The notes below the pieces were generated by a model that saw only the letters and a list, made by a program, of their open reading frames with translations, did no database searches and had not been told where the DNA came from. This document shows positions 46,902 through 56,191 of a stretch of DNA of 64,000 nucleotides, piece by piece. The stretch is from Bacteroidota bacterium. Its GTDB lineage: Bacteria > Bacteroidota > Bacteroidia > AKYH767-A > OLB10. Where the stretch lies: contig JADKFA010000004.1 in the NCBI GenBank assembly GCA_016717725.1, forward strand, positions 131,613-195,612, given 5' to 3'. Each line of letters starts with the position of its first letter. Position 1 is the stretch's first letter. A program made the translations under genes and the position numbers.

Positions 46902-46928
46902 CAAATGTATGATTTTAATTAGAATCAA
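46902..46928 (-). promoter_or_regulatory. Promoter of the metal-efflux operon
   Basis: On the minus strand TTG (46928-46926) is followed after 16 bases by TACATTTG (46909-46902), a match to TAnnTTTG. The box ends seven bases before the ATG at 46895, predicting a leaderless or nearly leaderless transcript. Confidence 0.55.
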
Positions 46929-47186
46929 CATAAATGTTTTTTCATATTGAGGGTGTCCCTTTCGATTTTAACTTTCTGAACCTATATAAATCAAACATTG
47001 ATCTAAGTAGGATTATTTAAAGGACCTCTTTACTTTAACGTTCAACTCGTTAAAATGATACTTCTTTTCGGAAATTTTTGAGTTAATCACCTGAGATTAT
47101 GTGACTTTAATGATAAATTAAAAATCCAACAGGCTCAAATCATTGAAAAATATTTTTCACTCTTCATCATTGGTTTCGAATCTTAT

Positions 47187-47642
47187 TCAAATAACACTTA
47201 TGATTATGTATTCATGTGTATTTAGTTTAAAACGGTCGTCCTTTTTTTTACCATTTAATAATTCTTCAAGGGGAGATTGTATTGAGAGGAGCATTAAATC
47301 TCTTTGGGCTGTTTGGATTTTTCCAAATCCCACACTCAACAGAAAAATTCCTTTGTTTGTTTCTATCAAAGAGCCTATTTGGATTTTTTCTGAGGAACAG
47401 TCAAAATTAATTTTATCAAATCGCTCCTTCATCATCGTCAACTCCTGATATTGTTTATCTAGCTTCTCCTGCTCCAGATTCATCATGGCCCTCGATGTTT
47501 CATGCTTATCTCCTGCTGAGCTTTTTGACTCATTAGCTACGTCATGCTGGAGAGCCTTCACTTGTAAATCTATTTCTGCAATCCTCTCCTCCATCTGTTG
47601 GCGTAAAAAGCTTATTATCTGTTGTTTCTCTAACCTATTCAT
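47187..47642 (-). CDS. GreA/GreB-like protein
   Basis: A 151-residue protein. An N-terminal helical hairpin (EKQQIISFLRQQMEERIAEI; ESKSSAGDKHETSRAMMNLE) is followed by a small beta domain with the Gre-type loop SIQSPLEELLNGKKKDDRF. Bacteroidota carry such Gre-factor-like proteins, some misannotated as ketoacyl-ACP synthase. It probably acts at the secondary channel of RNA polymerase, but the acidic tip residues were not confirmed. Confidence 0.72.
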   Translation of the reverse strand: MNRLEKQQIISFLRQQMEERIAEIDLQVKALQHDVANESKSSAGDKHETSRAMMNLEQEKLDKQYQELTMMKERFDKINFDCSSEKIQIGSLIETNKGIFLLSVGFGKIQTAQRDLMLLSIQSPLEELLNGKKKDDRFKLNTHEYIIISVI

Positions 47643-47742
47643 TGATCATTATTGCTCATGCAAAGCTAGGTTTTTTAATTTGTTGCGAGGGTTTTAATGA
47701 AAGAGTGGCGTCTAATACTTTTTACACCTAATTCCATCAAAC

Positions 47743-49131
47743 ATGAAAACAATAATTATGCTCATCGTTCTATTCTTTTCAGAGTGTTCCTTTGCGCAAT
47801 CACCCAATATTACGTCGTGGCTACAGAATACATCGGGTAAAAAAGGAAGCCATTATGTTTCTGGAAATTCTGTTGCTATACAAGACAATGATTCGGCCAA
47901 TGTGCAGTCTGTTTATTACTCAACCAATTGGGTTTACATTCGCACCAAGGGAATCCCATCCTACACAACGGGACCTTTTTTAGATGGAAATCCATCTTTG
48001 GCAACCAACCAAAATGCTATCTTCAAAATTTCAAGAAATCCTATTCAAAATACGGGTACACCAACAGCTACAACTGCTGGAAATATAGGCATTTTTATTA
48101 ATGGTGTTGCTCTATTCGATTATAGAGATGGGGTCTCGTGGAAAAATTCTACTAATTCCCTCGCTGGTGGACCATTGGGTGGAACAGGAGATAATGTGTG
48201 GAACAGAGATGCCATTGTAGCGGAGAAGAGTGGTTTCGATTGTTCAAAAGGACACCCTGCCATGGGTAATTACCATCATCATCAAAATCCGAGCGCTTTT
48301 AAATTAGATCAAACCGTTATATCTACTGTATGTAATCTTTATAATGCAGATGGACTCTATGTAATTGACGATACCAAACATTCTCCGTTGCTTGGTTATG
48401 CCTATGATGGTTTTCCAATTTATGGTGCGTACGGATATTATAATACGAATGGTACAGGGGGAATCGTTCGAATGAAATCCAGTTTTCGATTACGAAATAT
48501 TTCAGTAAGAAATACATATTACACGGGGGCATCTGTTACTCCAGGACCTACTGTGAATGCAACATATACATTGGGATATTTCCGAGAAGATTATGAATTC
48601 GTTGCACCTACTACTCCGAACGGTTTAGATATTCATAATGGTCGATTTTGTGTTACACCAGAATATCCTGCTGGGATTTATGCATATTTCTGCACCGTGG
48701 ATTCCAATTGGAACTCTGCTTATCCATATGCGGTAGGTCCCACCTTTTATGGAACGAAAACTACTACTAAAGTTACAAGCATCACTGAGTCGGTTACTGC
48801 CTATCCTGCCCCTTCAACATCCAATTTTCTGATGAGACTGTACATTGAAGGATTATATATTTCCGGAAATACGATGATATCTGCACTAGGAAATGCAAAT
48901 GCCGACTCAGTAACAATTCAATTAAGAAGTACTATTTCTCCTTATACTTCGCTTTATTCAACATCGACAACAATTTCTACAGTCGGATTAATAAATTTAT
49001 CCTTGCCTTATTTATACTCTGGAAATAGCTATTATATTGTTGTAAGGCATCGAAATGCTATTGAAACATGGAGTAAAAAACCAGTTACAATTACTTCTCT
49101 AAATAATACATATTATTTCGACCCCTATTAA
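47743..49131 (+). CDS. YHYH domain protein, second copy, without T9SS domain
   Basis: A 462-residue protein with a signal peptide (ending SFAQ). The YHYH domain is very similar to the one at 4736-6112: GNYHHHQNPSAFKLD, YNADGLYVIDDTKHSP and GYAYDGFPIYGAYGYY. The C-terminal 110 residues differ. They form a beta domain of the type that usually precedes a sorting signal (YYIVVRHRNAIETWSKKP), but the gene stops soon after (YYFDPY). It may be secreted by another route, or the end may be truncated. The function is unknown; histidines suggest metal binding. Confidence 0.85.
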   Translation: MKTIIMLIVLFFSECSFAQSPNITSWLQNTSGKKGSHYVSGNSVAIQDNDSANVQSVYYSTNWVYIRTKGIPSYTTGPFLDGNPSLATNQNAIFKISRNPIQNTGTPTATTAGNIGIFINGVALFDYRDGVSWKNSTNSLAGGPLGGTGDNVWNRDAIVAEKSGFDCSKGHPAMGNYHHHQNPSAFKLDQTVISTVCNLYNADGLYVIDDTKHSPLLGYAYDGFPIYGAYGYYNTNGTGGIVRMKSSFRLRNISVRNTYYTGASVTPGPTVNATYTLGYFREDYEFVAPTTPNGLDIHNGRFCVTPEYPAGIYAYFCTVDSNWNSAYPYAVGPTFYGTKTTTKVTSITESVTAYPAPSTSNFLMRLYIEGLYISGNTMISALGNANADSVTIQLRSTISPYTSLYSTSTTISTVGLINLSLPYLYSGNSYYIVVRHRNAIETWSKKPVTITSLNNTYYFDPY

Positions 49132-49226
49132 CAAATACATATAAAATGTAAAGAGAATCGATATTTCAATTGTTTTTCATTCTCTGGTTGTGAAAGAAAA
49201 ATTTTTGTTTATTAATAGCAGAATCA

Positions 49227-49657
49227 TTAAGGGAATTTAGGTTGAAAATCCTGACTTAGAATTTCCATTTTCTCTTTATCGAGTGGTTTGTTTAAAAAAC
49301 GATTTACAAAAGGATTTGAGCTTGCCCTATCGAAATCTTCCGCATCAAGCGATGTTGATAACATCACAATAGTACATTTAGATTTTGTAGTGTCGCTTAG
49401 TTTTTTAAATTCTTCCAAAAACCCAAATCCATCCATCTCTGGCATTCGAATATCAAGAAAAATAAATTGAGGCAATTCATTCGGGGTGCTTTCAAGAGTT
49501 TGAAGATAAATGAGTGCTTTGGTGGCAGATTCTTGCACAACAATTTCGTCAGCAAAATTATATTTTTGAAGCATTCGCTTTGCAACATAACGATCTGTTT
49601 CACTATCGTCAATGACCAACACTTTTTTAAATATTTTTTCTCTTCGGCGCGTTCCAT
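49227..49657 (-). pseudogene. Single-domain response regulator, frame split by one missing base
   Basis: The receiver domain (LVIDDSETDRYVAKRM; FIFLDIRMPEMDGFGFL with the phospho-Asp; STSLDA; FLNKPLDK) is intact from GTG 49622. A start is better placed at ATG 49657, which reads MERAEEKKYLKK. It joins the receiver frame only if the A6 run (T6 on the plus strand, 49623-49628) had seven A. The whole is then 143 residues. It lies seven bases after the kinase stop and is certainly its partner. It has no output domain, so it works by protein contact or phosphotransfer. The frameshift is probably an assembly error and the gene functional. Confidence 0.8.
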
Positions 49658-49664
49658 AAATCTT

Positions 49665-52109
49665 TTAATTATTAGGTATACTAATTTTAAATGTACTTCC
49701 TGTTCCTGGCGTAGATTCTAATTTTATTTCTCCGTGTAATTTTTCAACCGCCTCCTTCACAATATATAGTCCTAATCCAGAACCTAATGAAGCTTCAGAT
49801 ACACGATAAAACATATCAAAAACTTTCGCTTGTGATTCGGCAGAAATGCCAATGCCGTTATCTTTAATTATTATTCCTGTTTCGGTATCTGATGTATCTA
49901 TTTTTATATTAACAAATGGGTTGGGGGTTTGTTCGTTTTGGTAACGAATAGCATTTGAAACTAAATTATTCAATATAATATTCAATCGACTTTTGTCAGA
50001 TAGCATTTTTGAATTTTCATTCACTTCTACTTGAATGTCTACAATTCTATTGAAGCCTCCCATGTATTTCAAATTTTGTGTAATATCGGAAAGCATTTCA
50101 TTAAAGTCAATGGCTTCTTTTTTAATCTCTAGTCTTGCGTTTCTTGAATAATCTAAAATGTCTAAAATAAAGCCGTCTAATTTTTTAATGCTATTCTTCA
50201 ACATTTTCAGGTGCGTTAACATCATTTCGTCGGTGGTGTCATCTTCGCTGATCTCAATTACGCCTAACATCGAACTTAATGGTGCTCTTAAATCATGTGA
50301 AACACTATAAACAAATTTATCTAATTCAGAATTTGTTTTTTTCAATTCACTAATACTATTTTCCAATTCTTGCTCTGCCATTTTGCGGCCAGTAATATCT
50401 TGAACGGTTCCTAATAATCGCAATGGATATCCATTTTCATATCCGGTACATCGTCCAATTGTAAAAATATTTTTCACTCTGCCATCGGGCATTAATAACC
50501 TAGCTTCAAATTGATATCCTTTTTGCTCTTGGATAACATTCATAAAAGATTCGCTAACGATGGAACGATCTTCTGGATGAAAAAACAGTAATTGCTCGCT
50601 TACAGGAATATCAAAATCCTTTTCTTCTCTTTCCAATATTTTATAAAATTCATTGGAATGAGATGTTTTACCCGTCTTAAAATCTAAAATCCAGGTACCC
50701 AGTTGTGCTACTTCTTGTGACTCTCTGAGTTGATCAATTTTAATTTCTAACTGTTCGTTCGCGGTGGCGGTTTGCGCTTCTGCTACTTCCCGTTCCGTAA
50801 CATTTCTTAAAAAGGTTCTGACACCTATTACTTTGTTGTCTTTTATTTTAGGAACGGCACTACCTTCTAAAATTACTTTTTTATTCGACTTGGTTATAAA
50901 AATCGTTTTGACATTATCACTTTTTTCTCCTCCTAATACTCGCTGGAAAGTCCCCATACATTTACTCAAATAATCTTCGCTAATGATATCAAAAATTTTC
51001 ATTTTACTGAGTTCTTCCTCTGTGAACTCCATCGTTTTTAACCAGGATGCATTTACAAAATCAAAAGTTCCATCTGTGTTTAAACTTTGAATTAAATCAT
51101 TGCTTGACTGAATTATTTCTCTGAAATTTTCTTCGCTTTCACGCGTTCTTATTTCTGAATTTTTCTTTTCGGTGATGTCAATTCGAATCGTTAGATATTG
51201 GTAGATTTCTCCAACGTCATTAATGAAAGGCACAATCGTTTGGTCCACCCAATAAATGGATCCGTCCTTTGCTTTTTTCCTTACTTCCCCTCGCCACACT
51301 TTTCCACTTTCTACTGTTTTATCTTGGTCTAAAATATTCTCATCCTCTTCCCCTTGATAGTTTATGCATTGATGAGGTTTCCCTATAAGTTCCTCTTTTG
51401 AATACTTTGAAATTTGGCAAAGATTCTCGTTTGCATAAGTGATAATTCCGTCACTATTTGTGATAGAAACAATAAGCGATTGATCGAGGGCTTTTCTGTA
51501 ATCAGCAGTTTCTTTCTGGCTTTTTAGTAAGTGTTGTTCTGTTTTTATCCTTGAAGTAACATCCCGTAAATTACCTTCGTGATATAAAATTTTTCCAGAA
51601 TCGTCAGTGATGTATTGACCTCTATCTTCGACCCAAATTTCAGAGCCGTCTTTTCTTTTTAAACGAAAAACAGAAATTCCATCCTCCTCTACAGGATCTA
51701 TTTCGCGTTCGCTTTCTTCAAAATATAAATCTTTTCTAATATCAATTGCGAATAACTCCTCTTTACTTTCGTAACCGAGCATCTTCACTAGACTAGGATT
51801 AACATCAATGAATTTGCCTTCCACAGTACTTTTATAAATACCATCCGCCATTTTATCAAACAGCTCTTTGTATTTATTTTCAGTATTTGTTTTTTCGTTT
51901 GATAGATTTGCGACAGTTTGATTTAAATTTAAATTACTGTTTAACAGTCGTTCTTCTAGTTCTATTATTCTCGCTTCTAATCTATTCTGTGTCTCTAAAA
52001 ACTCATCATATGTTTGGCTGATTGTATTAAATAATTCAGCATTCATCTTCTGATGATCGGGTTTATTAAAAAATGGTTCGCACTGTTTTACTAATTTCTG
52101 ATTATACAT
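49665..52109 (-). CDS. Multi-PAS sensor histidine kinase
   Basis: An 814-residue cytoplasmic kinase with no clear membrane helix. A coiled-coil start leads into four PAS domains (roughly 80-190, 200-315, 325-440 and 460-575). HisKA follows with YSVSHDLRAPLSSM (phospho-His about 604). HATPase carries N-box NIILNNLVSNAIRY, DNGIGI and GSGLGLYIVKEAVEKL. The signals are unknown; PAS domains could bind haem, flavin or small ligands. It is directly followed by the single-domain response regulator. Confidence 0.93.
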   Translation of the reverse strand: MYNQKLVKQCEPFFNKPDHQKMNAELFNTISQTYDEFLETQNRLEARIIELEERLLNSNLNLNQTVANLSNEKTNTENKYKELFDKMADGIYKSTVEGKFIDVNPSLVKMLGYESKEELFAIDIRKDLYFEESEREIDPVEEDGISVFRLKRKDGSEIWVEDRGQYITDDSGKILYHEGNLRDVTSRIKTEQHLLKSQKETADYRKALDQSLIVSITNSDGIITYANENLCQISKYSKEELIGKPHQCINYQGEEDENILDQDKTVESGKVWRGEVRKKAKDGSIYWVDQTIVPFINDVGEIYQYLTIRIDITEKKNSEIRTRESEENFREIIQSSNDLIQSLNTDGTFDFVNASWLKTMEFTEEELSKMKIFDIISEDYLSKCMGTFQRVLGGEKSDNVKTIFITKSNKKVILEGSAVPKIKDNKVIGVRTFLRNVTEREVAEAQTATANEQLEIKIDQLRESQEVAQLGTWILDFKTGKTSHSNEFYKILEREEKDFDIPVSEQLLFFHPEDRSIVSESFMNVIQEQKGYQFEARLLMPDGRVKNIFTIGRCTGYENGYPLRLLGTVQDITGRKMAEQELENSISELKKTNSELDKFVYSVSHDLRAPLSSMLGVIEISEDDTTDEMMLTHLKMLKNSIKKLDGFILDILDYSRNARLEIKKEAIDFNEMLSDITQNLKYMGGFNRIVDIQVEVNENSKMLSDKSRLNIILNNLVSNAIRYQNEQTPNPFVNIKIDTSDTETGIIIKDNGIGISAESQAKVFDMFYRVSEASLGSGLGLYIVKEAVEKLHGEIKLESTPGTGSTFKISIPNN

Positions 52110-52421
52110 TCTATTTGTTTACATAAACGAAAAGTTTAATTTTTATATAACTTATTGATTTTGTATGTGTTATTTCATTAAAAAATTTGATTTATAGCCG
52201 CGTCCATTTCAACTTAACGAATTTTAACTCATAAAGTTTCGTTTTTTCATACAACAATTAATAAATAATGTGTTGCTTTTTTACTTCCTATTATTAAAAA
52301 ATAGCGTTGGGCTTTTAGCGTTTTTGAAAAATTAGTACAATTAAAAAGGTATGCGGTTTATTTATGTTTTCTTCTAGTCGAGTTTTTCAACAGTTCCATG
52401 AAAAACATCAATAAAAATATG
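52110..52421. other. Intergenic region upstream of the kinase
   Basis: A 312-base stretch between the minus-strand kinase start and the end of the MORN-like gene. No element was recognised; it must contain the kinase promoter. Confidence 0.4.
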
Positions 52422-53907
52422 CTACTTAACTTTCACCCCTTCCATCTTCCTCACTTCCCCGCGTTCGTAGGTGGTTGTTAAAAGTAGTTCTCCACTTTCG
52501 TCCCAAACTTTCCAATCACCTTCTTTTAAACCTAAACGATATTTTCTTTCTTCCTTGGTTTTCCATTATTAAAATAAAATTTGTGGACACCGTTTTCTAA
52601 TCCTTCAAAATATTCTCCTTCAAAAGCTTTTTTACCATCCCCATAAAGTTGAATCCACATGCCATCTTGATTTCCTTCTACATAATTTCCTTCAGCAATG
52701 TATTCTCCATTCTTATACTTCCAATTCCCATCGCGCTTTCCATCTACCATATTACCTTGCGCAATTATATTTCCTTGTTCATCAAATTCTGAACTCGCAC
52801 CATTCTCTGTACCTCCTGAATAATTTTCCTCACGCAACAATTTTGCATCCGGATAAAACCATTTCCAGTTTCCATCGGGTTTATTCTTTAAATAATTTCC
52901 TTGCTGCTGAATTTGCTTATTTGGATAATAAAAAATCCAAGGACCATCTCGTAATCCATCTTTAAAACTACCTTCCCATTTCGTATTTCCATCTTTATAA
53001 AAATACTTCCACTTTCCTTGTTGTCTACCTTTTGCATCTACCGTTCCGCCTTCTGCATACACTTTATCTTTTTCGTAAAGTTTACTGATGGTAATATTTC
53101 CTTCTTTGTCAAACTCTCTGTAAACACCTTCTTTTACTCCATTGATGATATTCACAGAGCTTTTTGGTCGACCGTTATTATGGTAGTCGCGTTTAATGTC
53201 CAATTTAACATTCGCTAATTCATCTTGCACTAATTCTCCTCTCTTCCACACTTCCATTCTCAACACAATGCCATCTGGACTCAACCATCGGAACACTCCA
53301 TTCTTCATATCGTCTTTCCAAACTCCATCTTCTTTCACCACTCCAGATGGATAAAATTCTTTCCAGGCACCTTGTTTGAAACCAAACTTATCGTAACGAT
53401 TTATTTTATCTTGTTTAACAAAAAATCCATTCTTATATGTAGTGAGTGTAATGATTCTTCCATCCTCTGAAAATTCCTTTGCAATGCCATCTTCCAAACC
53501 TCCACTTAGTAAAATTGTTTTTTCTAAATATCCTTTCTCATGATAATAATGTGCAATACTATCTGTAATGCCATTCACCATCCAACGTTGAATATACACT
53601 TTACCGGTTGGAAAATAATCATACTGCCATCCACTCTTTATATTATTTCGGTAATTAATATCCGAAGTTTTTTTCCTTCTTCATTATAAAAACTCCATAA
53701 GCTATCGAGTTGTCCATTTACACGATTTCCTTCTGATTTAACATTCCCATTTTCATAATATGATTTCCAGTAACCATCCGGCTGTCCGTTTTTAAAATTA
53801 CCTTCCGAACTTAATTTTCCACTGGCATAATAGTATTTCATCGGACCATCTACTTGTCCAAATACTACTGATGATAAAAGAAGAAGTAAAAATAATATTC
53901 TTTTCAT
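52422..53907 (-). pseudogene. YwqK/MORN-like repeat protein, broken by two single-base frameshifts
   Basis: The gene starts at ATG 53907 with a signal peptide (MKRILFLLLLLSSVVFGQ) and encodes about 18 MORN-like repeats of the type G..DG.W..YY.NG. One base is missing in the A7 run (T7 on the plus strand, 53668-53674), where EEGKK should continue as TSDINYRNN. One G is missing near 52548, where GKPRK should continue as ERKYRLGLKEGDWKVW. The end is the TAG at 52422-52424. Adding two bases to 1486 gives a multiple of three, so the full protein is about 495 residues. YwqK-type proteins are often labelled antitoxins, with no proven role; no toxin partner is adjacent. Confidence 0.82.
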
Positions 53908-54234
53908 AGAGAATGCTAATATACTAGTTCAACAATTAAGTAAGCAATACTAAATGTTAAATACTTTATGATTTTGATATTTACAGCTTGTTTAATATGT
54001 TGTTTAACACAAAGTACACTAAAAATCTAGATACAATTGTAATATAACCGTATATTATTCTATTATACCAATCATAAATATTAAATAGTGCAAATATTTA
54101 TAATATTTTTTTTGCTAATAAGTTATTTTCGTTTTAACTGAATTTTATACAATACAGATGAGTGTGAAGTAGTTCACAACTTTTTGTAATAAATATTTTA
54201 GTTTTTTAATTAATATTCTAGTTCTAAATTACTT

Positions 54235-54265
54235 GTTACTTTCTTTTGCGTGAAAAGAAAGTAAC
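54235..54265. repeat. Hairpin repeat upstream of the YwqK-like gene
   Basis: A perfect 13-bp inverted repeat (54235-54247 with 54253-54265) around GCGTG lies in a 620-base intergenic gap (53908-54527). The surrounding text (AAAGAAAGTAACCAAAGAAA) resembles a motif often repeated in Bacteroidota genomes, as I recall. No gene was found in the gap. Confidence 0.6.
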
Positions 54266-54527
54266 CAAAGAAAGCACGCCACCCAACACCAACCAATTTT
54301 TGCGGTTTATGCTTTCTACTTTCTTTCGCAACCACTAAACAATCTTTTGTGCTATTTCTTTACTTCATCGGTTCAGCAAAAATCGGTTCGCACTGTTGCG
54401 TGGACGGCCTCCGCGCCGTTCCTGACAATATTACTGTTTATTAATATTTATTTCTCTAATTATGCTTCCTTTTAGGCTTAAATAATTTGATGACAGATAA
54501 AAGTAAACTTGTATTACACAATAAAAA

Positions 54528-55523
54528 TTATGGCTTCGCACTAATTTCTAACATACGTTGAAGTGGTCTAAGTGCATCTTCAAACAATAAAGGATCAATT
54601 TGCACTTCCGGTAGTTCGTGCTTCAAACATAAATATACTTTTTCAAGCGTATTTAATTTCATATGTGGACAATCATTGCATGCACAGTTATTATTTGGAG
54701 GTGCTGGAATAAATGTTTTAGAAGGAGATGATTTTTCCATCTGATGTAAAATTCCGCTCTCTGTAGCAACAATAAATGTTGTGGCGGGATTTTCCTTCGT
54801 GAATTTTAATAGTCCTGTTGTAGAGCCTATATAGTCGGCTAACTTTAAAACGGGTTCTTCGCACTCGGGATGTGCAATAAAAAGCGCATGAGGATGTAAT
54901 GCTTTCAACTTGGTAATTTTCTCCAATGAAAAAATTTCATGCACCATGCATGCACCATCCCACAACAATAAATCACGACCTGTTTTTTTAGCAACCCAAG
55001 CCCCTAAATTTTTATCGGGAGCAAAGAGGATGGGTTTATCTTTTGGAACACTCTCCACCACTTTTATGGCATTGCTGGAAGTGCAAATAATATCCGTTTG
55101 AGCTTTGATGGCTGCCGAGCAATTGATGTAACTGATCACCACATGGTCGGGATGGGCTTCTCTAAATTTTCTAAACTCATCGGGTGGACAAGAGTCTGAT
55201 AATGAACATCCCGCTCTAAAATCGGGCATTAAAACTTTCTTGGTTGGATTGAGCAACTTGGCAGTTTCCGCCATGAAATGAACTCCAGCAAAAACGATGA
55301 TATCAGCCTGTGTCTTAGCCGCTTCCTGAGCTAAACCCAAACTGTCTCCTATGTAATCCGCAATATCCTGAATATCAGAATCCTGGTAGTAGTGCGCCAA
55401 AATCACCGCATTCTTCTCTATTTTCAGTAATTTAATGGCTTCGAAAAGGTCGAGGCGTGGGTCCACCGGCTCATTCACAAACCCTTGGGTATTTACTTCG
55501 GAAACGGTGTTAAAATTCGACAT
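54528..55523 (-). CDS. nadA: Quinolinate synthase
   Basis: A 331-residue enzyme of the de novo NAD pathway that condenses iminoaspartate with dihydroxyacetone phosphate using a 4Fe-4S cluster. Family motifs visible are ILAHYYQDSDIQDIADYIGD, VFAGVHFMAETAKLL, AGCSLSDSCPP, FAPDKNLGAW, FIAHPECEEPVLKLADYIGS and the C-terminal CNDCPHMKLNTLEKV. The cluster cysteines lie in these motifs. The length fits bacterial NadA. Confidence 0.95.
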   Translation of the reverse strand: MSNFNTVSEVNTQGFVNEPVDPRLDLFEAIKLLKIEKNAVILAHYYQDSDIQDIADYIGDSLGLAQEAAKTQADIIVFAGVHFMAETAKLLNPTKKVLMPDFRAGCSLSDSCPPDEFRKFREAHPDHVVISYINCSAAIKAQTDIICTSSNAIKVVESVPKDKPILFAPDKNLGAWVAKKTGRDLLLWDGACMVHEIFSLEKITKLKALHPHALFIAHPECEEPVLKLADYIGSTTGLLKFTKENPATTFIVATESGILHQMEKSSPSKTFIPAPPNNNCACNDCPHMKLNTLEKVYLCLKHELPEVQIDPLLFEDALRPLQRMLEISAKP

Positions 55524-55555
55524 GAGATTTACAGGATTACTTGGGCAAAAGTACA

Positions 55556-56191
55556 GGGTAAAAACGGAAAAAAGGCGATTGTTATTATTTAAAAACCACT
55601 TCTAAAAATTGTCGTAAAACCATCAAGCGTTTTAATCAACAGTATATATTATAATATATTTATTTAAATAATAATATATGTTAATAATGTACTGTTCATA
55701 ATGTGTATTCCTTTTTGTTAAAAGCATTGTTGAGTTCAGTTATTAGGCTTTATCCACAATTTTGTAAGATGAATTCACAGGGTAAATAACTGATTTATAA
55801 ATACACCTTGTAATTACTAACAGTTGTTAATAAAGGTTGATGTTTACTAATTGTGAATAGAAATAAGTTTATTTCCGTGTATAAGAAAGTTTATAAAGAC
55901 TAGGAAAAAAGGAGGCTAATTTTTGGTTTATAAATACCCATGATTAAGCCATACTGGTTTATCATTTCCAAATAATCTTATAGAATAGATATACACAGAT
56001 TTTTGTGTTATGAACATAGGTATGAACAGGTTTTTTTCGTTGATATGGTTTTTTGGTAGTTTAGAAATTAGGGATACTCGATACTCGATTATAGATACTC
56101 GAGTATGGACATTTTATACTCTATTATGGTTTTTTCATCGAGCATCGAGCATCGAGCTTCCAGCATCTAAAAACAGACTAACTTTGTTCCG
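55556..56191. other. A+T-rich spacer with DnaA-box match and short repeats
   Basis: A 636-base spacer between a mostly minus-strand block and an all-plus block. It has a very A+T-rich part (55640-55700), a perfect DnaA box TTATCCACA at 55750-55758, three tandem CATCGAG units (56136-56156) and GATACTC-type repeats (56073-56106). A chromosomal origin is possible but unproven. Confidence 0.5.

Noticed and set aside
52422..53907. Toxin-antitoxin pair suggested by the YwqK name
   Set aside because: No toxin-like gene is adjacent and the protein is a secreted MORN-like repeat protein.
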